Virus record (IMG/VR): IMGVR_UViG_3300023109_000057
Span: 1 to 36,758 of that record
Length of the DNA: 36,758 nucleotides
Reading direction: 5' to 3' (one strand)
Source of the DNA: a virus
Shown: positions 36,176-36,758 of the stretch, piece by piece
How positions within the stretch are numbered: the stretch's first letter is position 1
Layout of the letters: each line of letters opens with the position of its first letter
Position numbers and translations under genes: made by a program
Notes under the pieces: generated by a model
The model's input: only the letters and a program-made list of their open reading frames with translations
The model's database searches: none
Told to the model about the DNA's origin: nothing

Positions 36176-36207
36176 ATATTCAGAAAGGTAAGGAAACCAA
36201 CTATATT

Positions 36208-36378
36208 ATGAAAGAAAAACTACTACACGAACGAATGCATCAGATTAAACGAAGTCCTCAAGATGAGGATGTTCGTATGGGCGAGATAGACATCGCCATG
36301 AATGTTCTAGAGCGACTTAAGAACAATGCCCCAGAGCTGTTTAAGAGTGTGCTGAGTATGATTGACGATATCAAGTAA
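36208..36378 (+). CDS. small early protein, 56 aa, duplicated downstream
   Basis: Encodes MKEKLLHERMHQIKRSPQDE and ends NAPELFKSVLSMIDDIK; a charged helical protein with no recognised family. It is the first gene behind the early cassette and has the same leader with an AAGGTAAGGA Shine-Dalgarno region. The first 99 bases are repeated at 36660-36758 with a single difference (GAGATA to GAGGTA, Ile to Val), showing a very recent duplication. As a short early gene it may affect host functions; nothing in the sequence indicates which one. Confidence 0.6.
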   Translation: MKEKLLHERMHQIKRSPQDEDVRMGEIDIAMNVLERLKNNAPELFKSVLSMIDDIK

Positions 36379-36394
36379 GGAACTCTAATATAAT
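36379..36394 (+). promoter_or_regulatory. GGAACtCTaATATAAT motif, copy 4
   Basis: Placed directly after the stop of the 56-aa gene; its TATAAT (36389-36394) ends 7 nt before the ATG at 36402. It belongs to the five-copy motif family described at 9377. Confidence 0.4.
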
Positions 36395-36401
36395 AATAGT
36401 G

Positions 36402-36599
36402 ATGAAAACAATAGACCTACAAAACGTAGACCATGCATGGGATTTTCTCCTAAAGCATGACATAGCCACCGACAAGGAGCTACAGCTTGTCACACACATC
36501 AACGGATACAGCTGGGAGTCTCTCATGGCTGTCCTTGAGGTTCGCACGAGCTACCATGATCTAGAGCAGTATATCATAATGGAGGGAGGTGCAGAATGA
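36402..36599 (+). CDS. small early protein, 65 aa
   Basis: Begins MKTIDLQNVDHAWDFLLKHD, then IATDKELQLVTHINGYSWES and a C-terminal LEVRTSYHDLEQYIIMEGG. The ATxxELxLVTxINGY...VRT(S/G)YxDLEQY pattern is shared, to my memory, by small proteins in many phages and some bacteria, without a known function. A GTG directly before the ATG (36399) is a less likely start. It lies between the two copies of the 56-aa gene, so the duplication is not a simple back-to-back one. It is preceded by the GGAACTCTAATATAAT motif. Confidence 0.6.
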   Translation: MKTIDLQNVDHAWDFLLKHDIATDKELQLVTHINGYSWESLMAVLEVRTSYHDLEQYIIMEGGAE

Positions 36600-36637
36600 T
36601 TGAGTTCTGGCATCGACATTAATAAGCTGTCAAGTAA

Positions 36638-36653
36638 GGAACACTGATATAAT
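36638..36653 (+). promoter_or_regulatory. GGAACACTgATATAAT motif, copy 5
   Basis: Identical to the motif at 9838-9853. TATAAT (36648-36653) predicts a start on the ATG at 36660. The preceding bases, CAAGTAAG, also precede the motif at 36379, so the duplication boundary lies near here. Confidence 0.45.
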
Positions 36654-36659
36654 ATAAGT

Positions 36660-36758
36660 ATGAAAGAAAAACTACTACACGAACGAATGCATCAGATTAA
36701 ACGAAGTCCTCAAGATGAGGATGTTCGTATGGGCGAGGTAGACATCGCCATGAATGTT
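36660..36758 (+). CDS. second copy of the 56-aa early gene, 3' end cut by window
   Basis: The first 33 codons of a near-identical copy of the gene at 36208, with one base difference in 99 (Ile to Val). It has a different upstream region from copy one: no hairpin, no TTTACA promoter and no AAGGTAAGGA leader, but a GGAACACTGATATAAT motif. The right end of the gene is outside the window. Confidence 0.65.
   Translation, partial: MKEKLLHERMHQIKRSPQDEDVRMGEVDIAMNV

Larger units (their letters stand above)
35875..36207 (+). other. 333-bp non-coding control region
   Basis: No credible gene is seen here. The region contains five copies of a 29-bp palindrome-ended element (35886, 35928, 35998, 36025 and 36088), an A-rich run of GAAAAAAG-type units (36051-36080), a stem-loop (36117-36142), an early promoter (36147-36175) and a conserved leader. 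It could be a replication origin, a regulatory operator cluster or a recombination cassette; the sequence does not decide. Confidence 0.8.

Noticed and set aside
1-36758. tRNA genes
   Set aside because: I looked for cloverleaf-type segments in the intergenic gaps and found none; nearly all gaps are too short to hold one.

Overview
This window is a piece of a T4-like tailed phage genome (myovirus). It is AT-rich, and every gene I can support lies on the + strand, packed with short gaps or 1-14 base overlaps. The evidence is a set of T4 core replication and nucleotide genes in T4-like order: clamp loader 44 and 62, regA, DNA polymerase 43, dCMP hydroxymethylase 42, alpha-glucosyltransferase, uvsX, helicase 41, then nrdB, nrdA and rnh, with a gene 1-type dNMP kinase at the left end. 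Many of the remaining families are ones I associate with marine T4-like phages. The host cannot be read from the sequence.

Layout. 1-1123: a cut-off small gene, dNMP kinase and a small gene. 1201-3093: clamp loader and regA. 3101-5013: three genes of unknown function with features of capsid-targeted proteins, closed by a strong terminator. 5081-8969: DNA polymerase, a MazG-like pyrophosphohydrolase and a PrimPol-like protein. 8994-10932: an early promoter cassette followed by small accessory genes, including two tandem repeat proteins. 10950-15426: DNA modification block (dCMP hydroxymethylase, DnaQ-like exonuclease, Nmad1-type protein, glucosyltransferase, divergent C5-methyltransferase-like protein). 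15440-18655: uvsX, helicase and a small metallopeptidase. 18668-27859: late block, in which several proteins carry an N-terminal or internal motif like the T4 capsid-targeting sequence (AAA+ ATPase, nuclease-like protein, cupin/ligase-like fusion, nucleotidyltransferase, very basic protein). 27872-30738: class Ia ribonucleotide reductase and a zinc ribbon. 30751-32141: Ntn hydrolase and GIY-YIG nuclease. 32155-35874: RNase H and further DNA and nucleotide enzymes. 35875-36758: 333-bp repeat-rich control region, second early cassette and duplicated small early genes.

How it fits together. Genes 42, the alpha-glucosyltransferase and probably the pyrophosphohydrolase and Nmad1 protein would make and protect glucosylated hydroxymethylcytosine DNA; 43, 44, 62, 41, uvsX and rnh copy and recombine it; nrdA/B and the dNMP kinase feed it. 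Two promoter classes are visible. One is sigma70-like (TGTACA or TTTACA, a 17-bp spacer in nearly every case, then TATAAT). The other is the T4 late box TATAAATA. In many cases the spacing places the predicted transcription start exactly on the start codon, suggesting leaderless mRNAs.

Most interesting points: (1) the family of tagged, probably head-packaged enzymes at 18695-25894; (2) the recurrent leaderless promoter geometry; (3) two copies, 27 kb apart, of a hairpin-promoter cassette whose palindrome core is inverted between copies; (4) a recently copied N-terminal tag shared by two otherwise different genes at 4213 and 4561.
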